Positions 12,701 to 24,060 of a stretch of 64,000 nucleotides of DNA are shown piece after piece (within the stretch, counting starts at the first letter, position 1; the number at the start of each line of letters is the position of its first letter). A program made the position numbers and the translations under genes. The notes under the pieces were generated by a model. The model had not been told where the DNA came from, searched no databases, and saw only the letters and a program-made list of their open reading frames with translations. The DNA lies in contig NC_079886.1 of NCBI RefSeq assembly GCF_029227915.1, positions 17,214,501 to 17,278,500 on the forward strand. Direction: 5' to 3'. The DNA comes from Hydractinia symbiolongicarpus (taxonomy: Eukaryota > Cnidaria > Hydrozoa > Anthoathecata > Hydractiniidae).

Positions 12701-14276
12701 ACACTGTTATCAATGTGGGTCCTGTGTTCGGAATGTATACATTAAGTATACACTGGTAATACTTACCAACTTTCCCTCACATGGCAGGGGTTGACCCATA
12801 GCTGTAGTAAAGGCACTTGCTAAACATGCCCGCGCTGTGGACCGAACCATGGACCTTGTGATTACGAAGCGAACTCCATAACCACGTTGCACTTTACTCT
12901 TAAAACATAACAGAAACCTTCGTCTTTATAATTAGTATAATTATTTAACTTGAAATTCTATATGTTATTTATAGTATACTATGTCATTAGGATTAAAATT
13001 CTTTTTTTCAGACATTTCATTACACATCTAACAAGTATGTGTTATTTCTTTACTTCTATAAAATTGACCGTTCTTTGTAACTTGTCGTATTTAGTTTTTT
13101 AAATATTTTTTTTCAAGAATTTAGAATGGGTAACAATCCTGCATTGAATAAACATTTATTAGCTTCTGAGATATTTACTCATTTTTTTTCAAAAATAGCT
13201 TTCTCAAAGTTACCGTGCTTTTAAATCTAAGTTACCGTGCTTTTAAATCTAAGTTGTATTGGGTTTAAAGTTAGCTTTCTATTGTTGGTTTATAGTTCAC
13301 CACTATTAGCATGTCATCCACACCTTCCAAGAATGGCCATTGTGTTAAAGGTAACTTCTTTATTACTTTTTTATGAGTGTTATGATTTGATCGATTAGTG
13401 TTGTTTCTGTGAGTTACACAAGCTTAAAATAACCAGGTTGCACAATAACGATACATTTTGAACAAATTAGACTATTGCCTTGCTTACCCGGGTAATAATG
13501 GAATCTTTTAGCACAATGTATTCTGAATTTTATTTTCCACTTTAAGGATCAAACAATAAAAGTGATGACAGTGAATAAAATAAACGAACAAGACGTCTTG
13601 TTAAAAGATAAAAGAATAAAAAAAGTGACTTGTCTTGCTTGGAGGTTAGTATACGCAAGTGTAATTTCCTTTTTTTCTTTCTGTTCAGAATTTATGTCTG
13701 TCTTCATAATTCTAAATCATAGTAAAACTGACCAATGACATATTTTGGATATCCTGCTTCCAGGTCTTATTGATTGATGTAAAATTAAGCAATAATCTAT
13801 TGTTTACATTGCCATCTTTAATAATTTCCATGAGGTTATTTTTTAAGTTGATTGATTACATTCTTACCAAGTATGACAGAGGATGTATTGTGCCATTTAA
13901 GTTTACCACTTTTAATAGCATTCAGGTAGGTAGAAATAATAAACAACAGAACAACAGAAGTTAATAAATCTATTTAAAGAAGGAAGTATGCACTCACACT
14001 TGATAAAACTTTTACAGTTAAGAAATTACTTTCAGTCCCTTTGGATCTTGTGCAAAAAAATCCTCGAAGTTCCATAAACTTTCGCAAGCATTGACAAGTA
14101 ATCTATTAAAAGGAACTTCAAAGTAAATAATAAAATGGAGTAAAAACTTTAAATAATTGTGTAGAAAGCTTTGGAGACTTACTGCTTACATTCTGGTCTT
14201 CTTGCTTTTATGATAACAATAGTCACCTAGTCACCACAAGCTTTTATTTGTTTTGATGTTTTTGTGTTAAATCAAT

Positions 14277-14324
<48 letters not shown>

Positions 14325-17300
14325 ACATTCATTTCAGGCCGAAGTCGTCATTAAGTTTGGCTGTGGGTAGCAGTAAAGGAATTCTTGTCTGGTTATTGGA
14401 CCCAAATATCACCACAGTAAGGTTAGCGTGCATCATTGCTAGCTTTTTGTCATTTCTCGTTTGGCTTCCAATTGCATAATGCAAATGTTGAGATAGCACA
14501 AGAAACGACATTGTAACGTGTAAAGCGTGTATGAAATCTGTAGACTTTCCACAGCTTTTGATGCAGTTTTAAGATTTTTTTAAAAACTAAAGGTCGGGTT
14601 TGTATTAAAAATAATAAATTTAAAAAAAAATTTGTGTTAGAAATGGAAGTGGACAAGATATAACAGTGGCAAACATATAAGAAGAATAGACCAACGGTTG
14701 TCTTTTGTTAACAAAACTTAAGAGGTGGTAGGGGGAATTAATGACCAAGTAATGTAAAGAGACTCAGGGACTGCTAAATTCTTTTACAATTAGTACTTCA
14801 TCCTTCAGCATATTTTATTGTGTCACCCTTTATTCTATTTATTTTTCTCACCAATCTGACAGTATTTTACTTGCGGCATTTTTAAGGATTTCTGTTATCT
14901 CAAAATATTAGCCTGTTCTAAATGAGGTCTGTATATAGGTCTGGTTCGAATATGACGAGGTTTTTACAGTCACGTGACATGTCTTCTGATGTTAACTCAA
15001 TAAGTTGGAGTTCAGATGGAAAGCTTTTAGCATGTTCTAGCGTCAACTCATCCTGTTTTTGGGTAAGATGCATTCCAGGGTCATATTTTGTAATATGTAT
15101 ATGAGTGTGTGGTGTTCGCTCGCTGTTTTGTGGTAGGTTTTTATCCACCAGGATTTTCACTCTGTCAGGAAAATGTCAAGAATTTTAGATTTATATTGTT
15201 AATTACAACTACTTAAATTTCACTTTATTTTTTAAAAATATTAACAAAAATTGAATTTCAGACTAAAATATATTTTGTTACAGTCTGATTAGTATGCTTG
15301 TGCCTAACTTACATTTTGTTGTCCAAATTGGTATAGAATATCTGTACCAGCTCAAAATAACTAGAAAATGTGGAAAATTTTTGGATTTTTTAAGTTAGAA
15401 TTATCAGGAAAACGAGATGATAATATTGAGCGGATACCTAGATGAACCAATTTGATGCGTTTTTGTGACAAGAATGATAAAACAACCAAAACATGCACAA
15501 TGAAGAAAAATGTAAAACGCCCTTTGGTCTAAGTTTAGTTTTATTAAGAACTTGTTGATAAAAAGGAACCTTTGAATTTGTCAAAAAAATTCTCCATGCA
15601 AAAATATGCATTTATGTTTGGAGTGTTTTCTTCTATCATTGTCACGGCACTAAACCTGTTTATTTCCTTCACTTGCTCTAATTTTCCATTTTTAGATTTG
15701 GAGTATAGTGTCAGAACGGAATACCCCTATACACCGTGTAGGTAGTGCAATAACGTTTGTGGACTGGTCGCCATGTGGGCAAAAATTGTTATCTGTAAAT
15801 CAATCCCAGACATTCAGGTTGAGTTCTCATTCACTTCATGTTGCCTTCACTTTAACCCTATTCGATCTATGGAGAGAGGAGAGGGAGAGGCTAGTTCTTT
15901 GATACTTTCAATGTCTTTGCTAACTTTTTTGTTCTCAATTGACCTGCAAAGAGTTGGTATAAAATCAAACATAAAACATTTTATATTGTTTTTGTAATTC
16001 TAATTTTGGCTAATGCGTGTGAATTTAATGTACATAGCTCTTCCTGTTCAAGAGATATATGGCGGTGAGGGCGGCTCTTCAAGAGGGTTAACCCGTTTTC
16101 ATTATCTTAAAAAATGCAGGGTCCCCACAAGGAAGTGACATTGAATACGAAGTTTTAAGCAAGGAATATTATGCACTAAAGCCTGGTTTCCAATAGTCCG
16201 TAATTGTACAACGTTGCAGAGATGTAAGACTACAACATTTGCTGTACAACATAGCTTTCCAATAAATTCCTTAACTATTGTACAACTTTTGTGCCACAAA
16301 AAAATGGGTTATTGGAAACAAAGCTTAAGCATGGTAACACTGGGAAAAATCGATTCCTTTCTTAGGTATTTTTGTGAGAGTTTGTATGCAAAGTGAAAGT
16401 TTGTTTGTTTAGGGTGTGGGAGACAATGCAGTGGACGTGTGAAAAATGGGCTGATCTAAACGGCACTTGTTCCGTATGTATATTTTTCTTGTAGTAGAAA
16501 GCACTTTTTATACTTTCTTTTATTACGCAACAACACGTTAAAGCCCTAAATGTGTTTTTGAGATGTTCTTCAAATAACACAATCAGCCACACATCTTAAT
16601 TTTTGTTCAATAGTAAGCTATGTAAATTCTAAAATGATTATCCCTGTGTGAGTTTTCGACCAATAAGAGCCTCGTGTGTTTGTTATTGCGAAGCTATACC
16701 AATCCTCCATAACCAGTCTTTTTTATATGTTTCTCTTCTTACGTCATTAGTTTAAGGTTTCCATCACATTTGTAGCACACGACCTAGAAAAACATGAAAA
16801 AACCTAGCTGTAAAGGGAAGGAAAGTTTCAGTCAGAAAACCTTTTTTGGTGACCCATGATTGATGTGCTTGTTGTTTCTTTGCAAAAAATATTAACATTT
16901 CTTTTCATGAAAACATTGAAAAAGTGTTTGCACCGATTTTAAGTATAAGGAACTCAGTTTAAGGAACTATTTAGAGTCCCGTATTTGACATTTATTTGAA
17001 AATCGAGAGTTTAGGCTAGGTAATTATTCTAGTATGGGGCTTTAGGGGCGTTTATTCACAATGTTATGCTAGGTAGTATTTTTTTAAACTCATCTCAATG
17101 CTTTCGACAACCATTATAATTGTCTTTAGATGTTTTTATTAAAAAGAGTTACGGAGTATTCTTTTTTAATTTTATTTTTTTTAAAAAACGCTCATGAGCG
17201 TCTATTAACATAAACACCCTGGGCTTTTACTTAGAAGTTGGCGGTTATTTGGAAGAAGCATTTATTGAATTAAAGCTTGATTTTACTCCGGGCGTTCATT

Positions 17301-20300
17301 GGAGTAGTGGCGTTGAATGAAAGTTAAATTGGTTAAGTTCAGACTTTTGAAGACTGAATTTAACCAACTATTGTCACAAAAATTAAAAACTTTGAGATGA
17401 CGTTAGGTGACCTTGAAGCCTGCAATTTCTACATTCTTTGTAATAGAACCTTGGAAATCTTAAAAAAGATTACAAAGTCAATTCTGATCTGTATAGATTG
17501 TTCAGCATTGTCATTTCTGATTCTTTTACACCTTTGGCTTTGTTTTTTTTGAGATTATCTTTGCCTTTAACAATAGCAAAAATTATCGTAATGAATCTTT
17601 AGACAAGGATTCAAAGGAAGTAGCCGGTATTAAACAAAAAGTAATAGTTTTTTATTTATTCTCATCTGTTTACACCCGTGTACAAAAACGTATAGATTTT
17701 TAAATGATCATCTGTACGGATTTAGGAAATTGTTACGGATCCAATTTTTAGTTATTAGACCTATGAATCCAGATAAATTTTCTCAAATGTAAACAAAGTA
17801 TTAAAAAAACATCAAAATAATTGAAAAACTTAAGACATTGACATTGGCAGACACTCTGCTAAGGTTCATTCGTCATTACTAATGTTTATCAAATTAGTCC
17901 TAGGAATATTAGCCAACTACGACTTTTTGTTTTCAGAATGCTTGCTGGAGCTCCTGTGGGTCTTACTTATTGTTTACAGTGGCTTGTGAACCAATTATAT
18001 ATTACGTTCATTTCGGTAAGGTCGAACTTTTTCGGCAAGTTTCACACAAGGGAGAAATAGAACAGAATATTTTTCATTTTATGTGTTACAGATAGCAAAA
18101 GCAATATTGATGTGGGGAGTACTGGAGTAGCTTTGAAATGTGCGGATCTGTCTGCGTGTGTGGATACTGAAGATGAAAATGAGTAAGGAATTACATAATT
18201 TTAGTTTTCATAATAATAAATCTTTTTAAATTTTTTTAACAACATAACATTTGATATTGACATATCAAATGTTATATCCATTTTACGTTCACCTATCTTG
18301 TGTTGGAAAAAAAATATCTGGGTGCCTCTCTGCTGTGTTTATTAGCTATTTGTTTGTTTGTTTGTTTTTGTAAATATTTCTCGAATGGTTGGCGATTGCT
18401 CTGCAATTTGGCTTACCTTATATTTTCGTATCTACCATTATTAGTCACTACTTAAAGGTCAGAAATTTCAGCATCCAAACTTTTTTACGATTTTTGCGAA
18501 TTACAATCTCATTCGCGAAGTCAAATTCCTGGTACAAAATATATCTGCGAAGTTTTTCATTGGTTGATTCTCAAAGTAAACCAACCTGAAGCAAAATATT
18601 AATTTTAATCTGTTTACAGTTAAAAAATTTTCCGCAAAAAACATTTGAATTCGCGAATTTCCCACGAAATCTTTTAAATTTTTCAAATACAATATCGATA
18701 AACTAAAATTGAAGCTTTTTGTGAGTAAGAACATCATTTTTTTAAAATTTCAGAATAGGTGGACTTATTACAGATATGGTATGGGATCCAACAAATTCAA
18801 GATTAGCAGTCACATGTCAAGGTTTCTTTCCATTATCTTTTTATTGTTTACTTTTTCTAATGAAATGTTGACGAACGACATCTTGAAGTTTTCTGTCATT
18901 TTTCATAGGACCTTCGAGTAACCAACCATATGTCGTTTTGTTTCACACAAGAATCGCTCCGTTGTTGCAGCTAATTCCTTGGTACGTTTTAAATGTTTCG
19001 TTGCCTCTTCTTAATGTAAAAATAGTTAAAGGTCGGTTAACGTTACCATAAAAAGTGTTAAGCAACAGTTGCGCAATCGCTGTTATCATTTTAATAGAAA
19101 CACATTTTGTACAACAAAGTGACACAAGATCTCTTATTCTACAACAGTTTGACGACAATTACTAACTTTAAAGGGACCCGATTGTATAGACGAAAATTAT
19201 ATATTTAACGGCAAAATTGCGACGTGAATGTAAAGTCCTGAATAGCGTTTTTTAACGATTGTGCAACGCATGCGTTTGCGACATAAAGCAATGAAGCTCT
19301 GAATTTTGTGTTGGCTTGAATTTTTTTATTTGGCAACAGATTAACAAGTCGGTATTTCCAGAGAAGTACTTGTACATTAACGTTTTAGCAACATCATTGT
19401 TTGCACTTAACTATCTTCCTAATATTTTTTAATATTTTTGTAATTTAGGCACGGAACGTTTCTTTAGCTGTTCTAATTTTTTTATCCTTTTTGTAATCCT
19501 ATCGCCATTGTTTTGGCCATTGGATTTTATTATATCAGTTTTGACTTCTAATTTCAGTGTTTTTTTTATTACCCTAATTCTAGTTTTTTGTCCACCAATT
19601 CCTTTTTAAAGAATTCTGTTTTTTTATATTGTTTAGTGGTTTTATTCGTGGGGAAGATTGTGAGGTTCCATTGAAGATTGATTTTTTGCATGGCTATGAT
19701 ATGGGAGCTCTCATGGCTGTTGTAAGTAATTTAACTTGTTTCACGTATAACGGTGGAACCTCCGCAAATCGGACATCTCTATAAAGCAGACAACGTGCAT
19801 AAAGCTGAGAATTTTCAGTTCTGCATGGACATCATTCTTTTTTTTTTTTTCTAAACAATTTTTCCAAAAGTGTTTTTAGTTCATTGTAATAGTTGTTTTG
19901 TTTTGTATCCCGTTAATAGTCTTCTCTTGGCCCTTCAAACAACAAATACAGTTTTGGACCAATTCTCCTTAAAATTAGTTTAGGTTGTCTTTAGAGAGAT
20001 GTAGACACCTTTTTAATGCGGACAAACAATGTTTCCTGAGTTTATTTCAGATAGGCTTTTAATACAGACTGGGCGTTTTATAGAGACCTGGGCGTTAAAT
20101 AGAAATCAGACGTTTTTTTGAGCATTTACGGTAACCTACAAAGAACTAATGCAAGAATTTTCTTTTTTTTAGTACTGGTCAAGCGAGACGATCTCACTTA
20201 TTCCACTTTTATATAACCAGAACTTGTCTTCGTCACCCAGATATCATCTTGCACACATAAATGAACTGAATACCACAACGAATAAAAATAGAGATTACAG

Positions 20301-20346
20301 TACGGTGGAAAACGAAACTGTAATATACAGTCAGTTCCATGATTGA
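6800..20346 (+). CDS. AAAS: Aladin (nuclear pore WD-repeat protein), 17 exons, 501 aa
   Basis: Exons: 6800-6892, 9858-9991, 10065-10117, 11579-11667, 13012-13034, 13296-13350, 13547-13644, 14338-14421, 14939-15062, 15696-15817, 16413-16473, 17937-18015, 18092-18182, 18754-18821, 18909-18981, 19637-19721, 20173-20346. Every junction is GT..AG, phases agree, and the total is 1506 nt ending in TGA. The product aligns by eye with vertebrate aladin (546 aa) from its start (LAEFPPPGR) through WD-repeat stretches (SISWSSDGKLLACSS, TFVDWSPCGQKLLSV), the diagnostic FRVWETMQWTCEKW and MVWDPTNSRLAV, to the GALMAVYWSS tail. Family knowledge: aladin is anchored at the nuclear pore by the membrane nucleoporin NDC1 and is mutated in human triple-A syndrome. 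Least certain is the 23-nt exon 5. Exon 8 must use the donor at 14422, because the one at 14417 breaks the frame. The 3-kb intron 1 hosts a DNA transposon. Confidence 0.95.
6991..8276. mobile_element. TTAA-flanked DNA transposon in AAAS intron 1
   Basis: A 1286-bp element. Inverted ends lie at 6991-7009 and 8258-8276 (18 of 19 bases match; both begin AGGTACTGTCC), flanked on each side by TTAA (6987-6990 and 8277-8280). A TTAA duplication is the signature of piggyBac and Kolobok superfamily transposition. No transposase was found; instead the minus strand carries a decayed gene with the P2X7-receptor C-terminal domain. It may be a non-autonomous element that captured a gene, or a member of a family that normally carries this domain. 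Confidence 0.85.
7244..7895 (-). pseudogene. Decayed gene with P2X7-receptor C-terminal (ballast) zinc domain
   Basis: Three minus-strand blocks match the cytoplasmic Cys/His domain of P2X7-type proteins (P2RX7_C). Block 1 (about 7895-7742) has WCLCEKC..ECLCC. Block 2 (7650-7519), after a TTTTAG acceptor, has KKCITEHKDF. Block 3 (7446-7244), after another TTTTAG acceptor, has SYRYAAYQFCWFVYNHLG, VIPFCVVSRIRREYPSPNG, then VYTGF. Both introns are short with GT..AG ends. Two frame breaks fall in homopolymers: a run of seven A in block 2 and five G in block 3 (CCCCC at 7318-7322 on plus). A further break lies upstream near the CAA repeat. Family knowledge: the domain binds zinc in the vertebrate receptor and occurs as stand-alone genes in many invertebrates. 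No channel domain is present here. Confidence 0.75.
8369..8584 (+). pseudogene. LINE reverse-transcriptase fragment
   Basis: A 71-codon frame matching the conserved segment after the RT active site in non-LTR retrotransposons: CYLGDMLGSEGG, RIGSAWKKFRELLPLLTSR, KGKLYEACVRSV. It stops just where the family usually continues with LYGSE.W. No other part of a LINE was recognised nearby. It lies in AAAS intron 1, 92 bp beyond the TTAA element. Confidence 0.75.
8641..8650. repeat. G10 homopolymer
   Basis: Ten consecutive G in AT-rich intron DNA; may be an assembly-sensitive site. Confidence 0.8.
10450..10640. repeat. Dispersed repeat, copy A (AAAS intron 3)
   Basis: Shares a long diverged match with 54615-54800: an ATGAAATCCTTATAA core, then TTAGG.TTATTCTTA.AACTT and CAACACAACTTT, in the same order and spacing. 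Both copies are on the plus strand. No coding potential. Probably the same old transposon family. Confidence 0.6.
10723..10790 (+). repeat. tRNA-like SINE fragment
   Basis: GGTGCAATGGCTCAGTTGG contains a good A box (TGGCTCAGTTGG), followed about 30 bp later by a degraded B-box-like AGTTCTGACTAC. It is not a functional tRNA gene because no anticodon arm or proper T arm can be drawn. A tRNA-derived SINE head is the likely source. Confidence 0.45.
12637..12899 (-). repeat. tRNA-derived SINE with (AAT)n tail
   Basis: Read on the minus strand, the head at 12899-12830 resembles a tRNA with a clear B box GGTTCGGTCC. A non-tRNA body follows, and it ends in (AAT)n, seen as (TTA)n at about 12640-12660 on plus. 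Head, body and short-repeat tail in that order are typical of SINEs. A 60-codon open frame inside it is incidental. It lies in AAAS intron 4. Confidence 0.65.
13012..13034 (+). other. AAAS: 23-nt microexon 5 of AAAS
   Basis: Flanked by TTTTTTTCAG and GTATGT. It starts in phase 0 after exon 4 and leaves two bases that are completed by the first base of exon 6, giving TFHYTSN-N-SPLLACHPH. This resembles the segment just before the first WD repeat of aladin (FAQVTNW..FAWHPH in human). Without it, exon 4 (phase 0) cannot join exon 6 in frame. Confidence 0.7.
14278..14321. repeat. (AT)n microsatellite
   Basis: About 21 AT units immediately before the acceptor of AAAS exon 8. Likely length-polymorphic. 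Confidence 0.95.
16180..16325. mobile_element. 146-bp MITE with TAA flanks (Harbinger-like)
   Basis: The ends are inverted copies (AGCCTGGTTTCCAATA on the left; AGCTTTGTTTCCAATA read inward from the right; 14 of 16 match). They are flanked by TAA at 16177-16179 and 16326-16328. A 3-bp TWA target duplication is typical of PIF/Harbinger. It has no coding region and lies in AAAS intron 10. Confidence 0.6.
18440..18700. repeat. Possible dispersed TTCGCGA-type repeat
   Basis: Holds several TTCGCGAA and GCGAATT words in both orientations. Similar words recur at 44275-44345 and 52250-52310. This looks like an old MITE family, but clear ends were not found. It lies in AAAS intron 13. Confidence 0.35.
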
Positions 20347-20763
20347 TCGCGTAAATGTGAACAGGATCTTTTTTATTGTATAAATACTTTTGTTAAAAAA
20401 AAAAATTCTTTATTAATGCAATATTTTTAACGTTGTTTGCTCACTGTTGACACTCTGGGGAATGCTTTGAAACAACTGAAACCTCAAGATGAAATACAAC
20501 AAACAGTTCTAATCGAAGAGGACTATCCGAGAGAAATTTTAGCGTTTTTCGCCTTTATCGCCAACCTATCTGTCCACTTAAATGCGAACTCGAAAAAATT
20601 AATCAAGCTAGAGTGTTTCAGTTTTTATCTTTATATTTAAATCATTTCCTAATTTGCTCTCCTTCTCGAGGAAATGACCTTAAGTTAAGATTTTTTCCAT
20701 GAAGAGGAAAGTAGAAGAAAAAATTGTGTTTTTGTTCCTTATTTCCTAAAATTGCGAAAATTA

Positions 20764-20769
20764 AATAAA
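20764..20769 (+). promoter_or_regulatory. Candidate poly(A) signal downstream of AAAS
   Basis: AATAAA about 420 bp after the AAAS stop. It would give a plausible 3' UTR, but AATAAA is frequent in such AT-rich DNA. Confidence 0.3.
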
Positions 20770-21094
20770 CTTTTACGTAATGTAAAAAATGTAAAAATAA
20801 TTCTGAAATATCTTATCAAAAGCTTAAACTAAAGCAAACTGCACTTTATTTCACACCGTATTTTCTACTAAATTGTTAAACTTTGCATACAAAAAGAATA
20901 ATACATATCTTTATCTTACATTATTGATAGACACAGCGTTTGCAACGGGACTCCGTATATTACATTGCTTCACTGTTAAACGCAACAATGCTTCGTATAT
21001 TGCACTGAAGATATTTTTGATGTTTTGAAGTTTTTACAAGCTCGTGAGCTTGTATTAAAACGCAAATGTGTCCTACAAGAATGGAAATTTTTGC

Positions 21095-21160
21095 CTCTCT
21101 GAGCACCGACACGGGAGTCGTCGTGTGTTCGAATCTCATCTTGGTAACTATTTTTACTTT
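21095..21160 (+). repeat. tRNA-like SINE fragment
   Basis: CGTGTGTTCGAATCTCATC is an excellent B box with T-arm context, preceded by an anticodon-arm-like region. The 5' half does not fold as a tRNA, and the copy is followed by a T-rich tract. A tRNA-derived repeat is more likely than a gene. Confidence 0.45.
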
Positions 21161-22361
21161 TTTTTTCTTTTTTCTTTTTTAAAAAGATAAGACAAGTGTT
21201 CAAAACACTTGTTTAACTAACTAGTACATAGAGGTGTTTCCACCAAACTTTTTAAAGTGAATGTAGGCAGAATTAACTGAATTAATGAATTTCGCAAATT
21301 TTGGGGTTTGTGGGTTTGTGGTCTTTCTTCTTCCTGTCAGTCGGTTCACCCAAGACGGACCCATCGAAAATTAAAAGTTCGAGGAATTTCCCGTTCAGGA
21401 AGGTCTCACAAATCAATTTTGAAAAATAAGTGTGTAACAAATATTATTGCGTATCTGTATAGTAAAATATGTCGTGTCTAACTTCGTAACAAAAATCCCA
21501 ATTTGATAGACAGCTTTTTGTAAACTTTATTCGCGAGGTTGTTTGCGTATATCATACGTCTTGTTTAGCTTTATATCCATTCCGTAGTAACTATGAGATT
21601 GCAGATTCTGATATCTAAACTGTTATGGTGGTGAAACCCACTGTAAGGAAAGATAACTCCTATTTCATGACCATTTGGGTATAGAGTAAAAATAAATAGG
21701 CAATACGATGGTTAGATGAGCCAAACATTACCAACCGAGCTATTCCAACCTCATTTCCAAGGCTTTTTTACTATGCTTATGGTATTCCAAAGTGGCGGAC
21801 TTGGATGAGATAACGGAGAGGAGAAATGGATTGCACAAGGGTTTATGGAACGTTTGTCAAATGGTCTGATTATGACTTTTTAGGTTTATATGATTAACAC
21901 CAGGTAACTGTTAGACTACAGCCTTTGTTGACTGTGTATTCGTTTTAATGGGCATTGTTCTTCTTGGCAAGTTGGTCTAAGTTTCTTTTAAAAAAAGCTT
22001 GGCATGTGCCACATCTGCGATGTATATAGTGTTTGTTGCGCCCCGCCGAAGGGGCGCACATTTAGTGGACCGCGGGTATATAGTGTTTGTTTTATGTATG
22101 GGAGAAGTTTTTTTCTTACCCTCAACTTCGCGGGGGAACTTCGGCTCGAACATTCAACCTAGGTTTGATATAACACAACCTGTGTGTTTGGTACCATCAA
22201 GACAAAAAAAACACTGATCGAGCAAAACTTAACTTGTCTCGGTTTCTTTGTTGTCTCTGAAGATTTAACTGCCATAAAAAATATTAATCGAGATTCTTTT
22301 GTTATGTTAATTTAAAGCTTTGTAATATTGTCTCGTTTAATATGCTTAAATGTCACTGCAG

Positions 22362-23324
22362 CCCACGTGAATTTATCTGCAAGAAAAGGTTTGTTTTTCT
22401 TTGTCCAAGTTGTTTCGAAACTTGTTAACAGTAAGTAGAAGGATTACTTATATTTTATATGAAATTAAACTCAGAACGGTTTATGGCGTTGATCCAAAGG
22501 CCGCAATTTATAAATGCATCACAATTTAAAGTCAATCAAGAACAGAACATTCCGTGTATGGCCATGACTAAAACTGCTTGCATTTTGTTGGTCTTTCCTT
22601 CCCGATGGTCTGGCTTGTCGTAATAGCTTTAATGATGTAGCTAGGGAGCTAAATACTTATTTTTAAATTCTTGCATTTTATAAGTTAATAGTCGTAAAAC
22701 TACTCTCACTTGTACTACAGCTATCAAGCTAGAACTGCACAAAATAGTGCTTTCATTAGAGTCCCTTTTTTCAGAAGCAACAAAAAACTTTTATCCTGCC
22801 CTGTGTAATTGTATCAACGAGGGTGCTGATAAGCCACCTGGTAAAATTGTATTCTTCTTTCTCAATTTTAAATATACTTTCTCTTTCAGATCATTTGTTA
22901 TCAAACCATGCACCATCAGCATTTTCGAAAAATCTTCAACGAGAGAAATTTTTAAGGATTTTATTGGTAACTTAACGGAGTAATAATTCATTGAAATTGA
23001 AATAGTTCAGAAGTTATTATATATATTCAAATCGTGAATTTCATACATAGCAATCCTGCATCCTGGAATTTTCGAGATCAGTTATAAAAAAATCCAGTTA
23101 AAGTTTTAACTATTGTTTTAGAATATATACTATATATATGTAAAAAAAAAATTATTTTTTATTTATCAAGTTGTATTTTACGTTAATTACAATAATAATT
23201 GAGAATTAGGATACTTATGATGTGTTTATATACCCCATTGTTCTCCGTTTTAAAGTCTACTTCAAATTTCAGAATCTTTCAGGCTAATGACGGAAATCTT
23301 CAAGTCGCAGGGCTTCTTATTTAA
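22362..23324 (+). pseudogene. Unrecognised exon set in repeat copy 1
   Basis: Four segments with GT..AG borders join in one frame: 22362-22388, 22721-22840, 22890-22966 and 23283-23324 (ends TAA). They give about 88 residues including LELHKIVLSLESLFSEA, FYPALCNCINEGADKPPG, SAFSKNLQREKFLRILL and NDGNLQVAGLLI. The text reads like a helical, protein-coding sequence, but I do not recognise the family and no initiating exon is visible, so it is either the end of a larger gene or a duplicated fragment. The last acceptor is ambiguous: an alternative acceptor 10 bp upstream gives a short frame that stops at once. Confidence 0.45.
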
Positions 23325-24060
23325 AAATTTTCCCCTGGGCAATAAGCTTATTCACAAGCCTCTATGCAATTCCGTACTGCATTTCTATCATATTCGTCAT
23401 ATTTGGCGGAAAATGTTTCAGCAGAATAGCTTTCAGACACAATTTGTTATTACAGCACAAGAATTTTTGGAGATTTGATAAGTCAAAAATGTTTGCGTAA
23501 GTCTTATGAACGAATTTTAACCAAAAATCAAAAGCAATGATTACGTGAAATTACACAACAAGAAGGCTAGAGGCGTTTAAAGTGTACATATATTTAATCA
23601 AGATCTAACTTTATAGATAGAGCCTTAGCCAAATGTGAAAATAACGAAAATAATAAGTTCTAACACTGCAGTTTTTATAGATTTCAAACGTCCACCATTT
23701 TCCATTTTAATTTTAAATCCCGTTCTAAATTTGAATGTTTGAAATCGTTATTAGTAATTCGGGGCGCATTAGTGGTAACTATGGCTAGTTTTATGTATGG
23801 GAGAAGTTTTTTTCTTACCCTCAACTTCGCGGGGGAACTTCGGCTCGAACATCCAACCTAGGTTTGATATAACACAACCTGTGTGTTTGGTACCATCAAG
23901 ACAAAAATAACACTGATCGAGCAAAACTTATCTTGTCTCGGTTTCTTTGTTGTCTCTGAAGATTTGACTGCCATAAGAAATATTAATCGAGATTCTTTTG
24001 TTATGTTAATTTAAAGCTTTGTAATATTGTCTCGTTTAATATGCTTAAATGTCACTGCAG

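Larger units (their letters stand above)
20347..22089. other. Intergenic stretch after AAAS
   Basis: Contains the AAAS 3' UTR, a tRNA-like sequence near 21095-21160 and, at 22038-22057, a GC-rich hairpin (GCGCCCC / GGGGCGC). TATATAGTGTTTGTT occurs twice, at about 22022 and 22076, on either side of that hairpin. A 67-codon frame at 20437-20640 (+) looks somewhat protein-like but has no recognisable motif and may be chance or a remnant. Confidence 0.5.

Noticed and set aside
12710-12892. 60-codon minus-strand frame
   Set aside because: Lies wholly inside the tRNA-derived SINE.
14338-14416. Shorter AAAS exon 8 using the GTAAGG donor at 14417
   Set aside because: It would shift the frame of exon 9; the donor five bases further (14422) keeps the aladin frame.
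20976-21203. 75-codon minus-strand frame containing DEIRTHDDSRVGAQ
   Set aside because: It reads through a tRNA-like repeat; such peptides are a common artefact of the T-arm/B-box sequence.
23287-23478. 63-codon frame present in all three repeat copies (also 25954 and 28621)
   Set aside because: Its conservation is explained by recent duplication; the sequence has no recognisable motif and a different frame fits the exon chain better.
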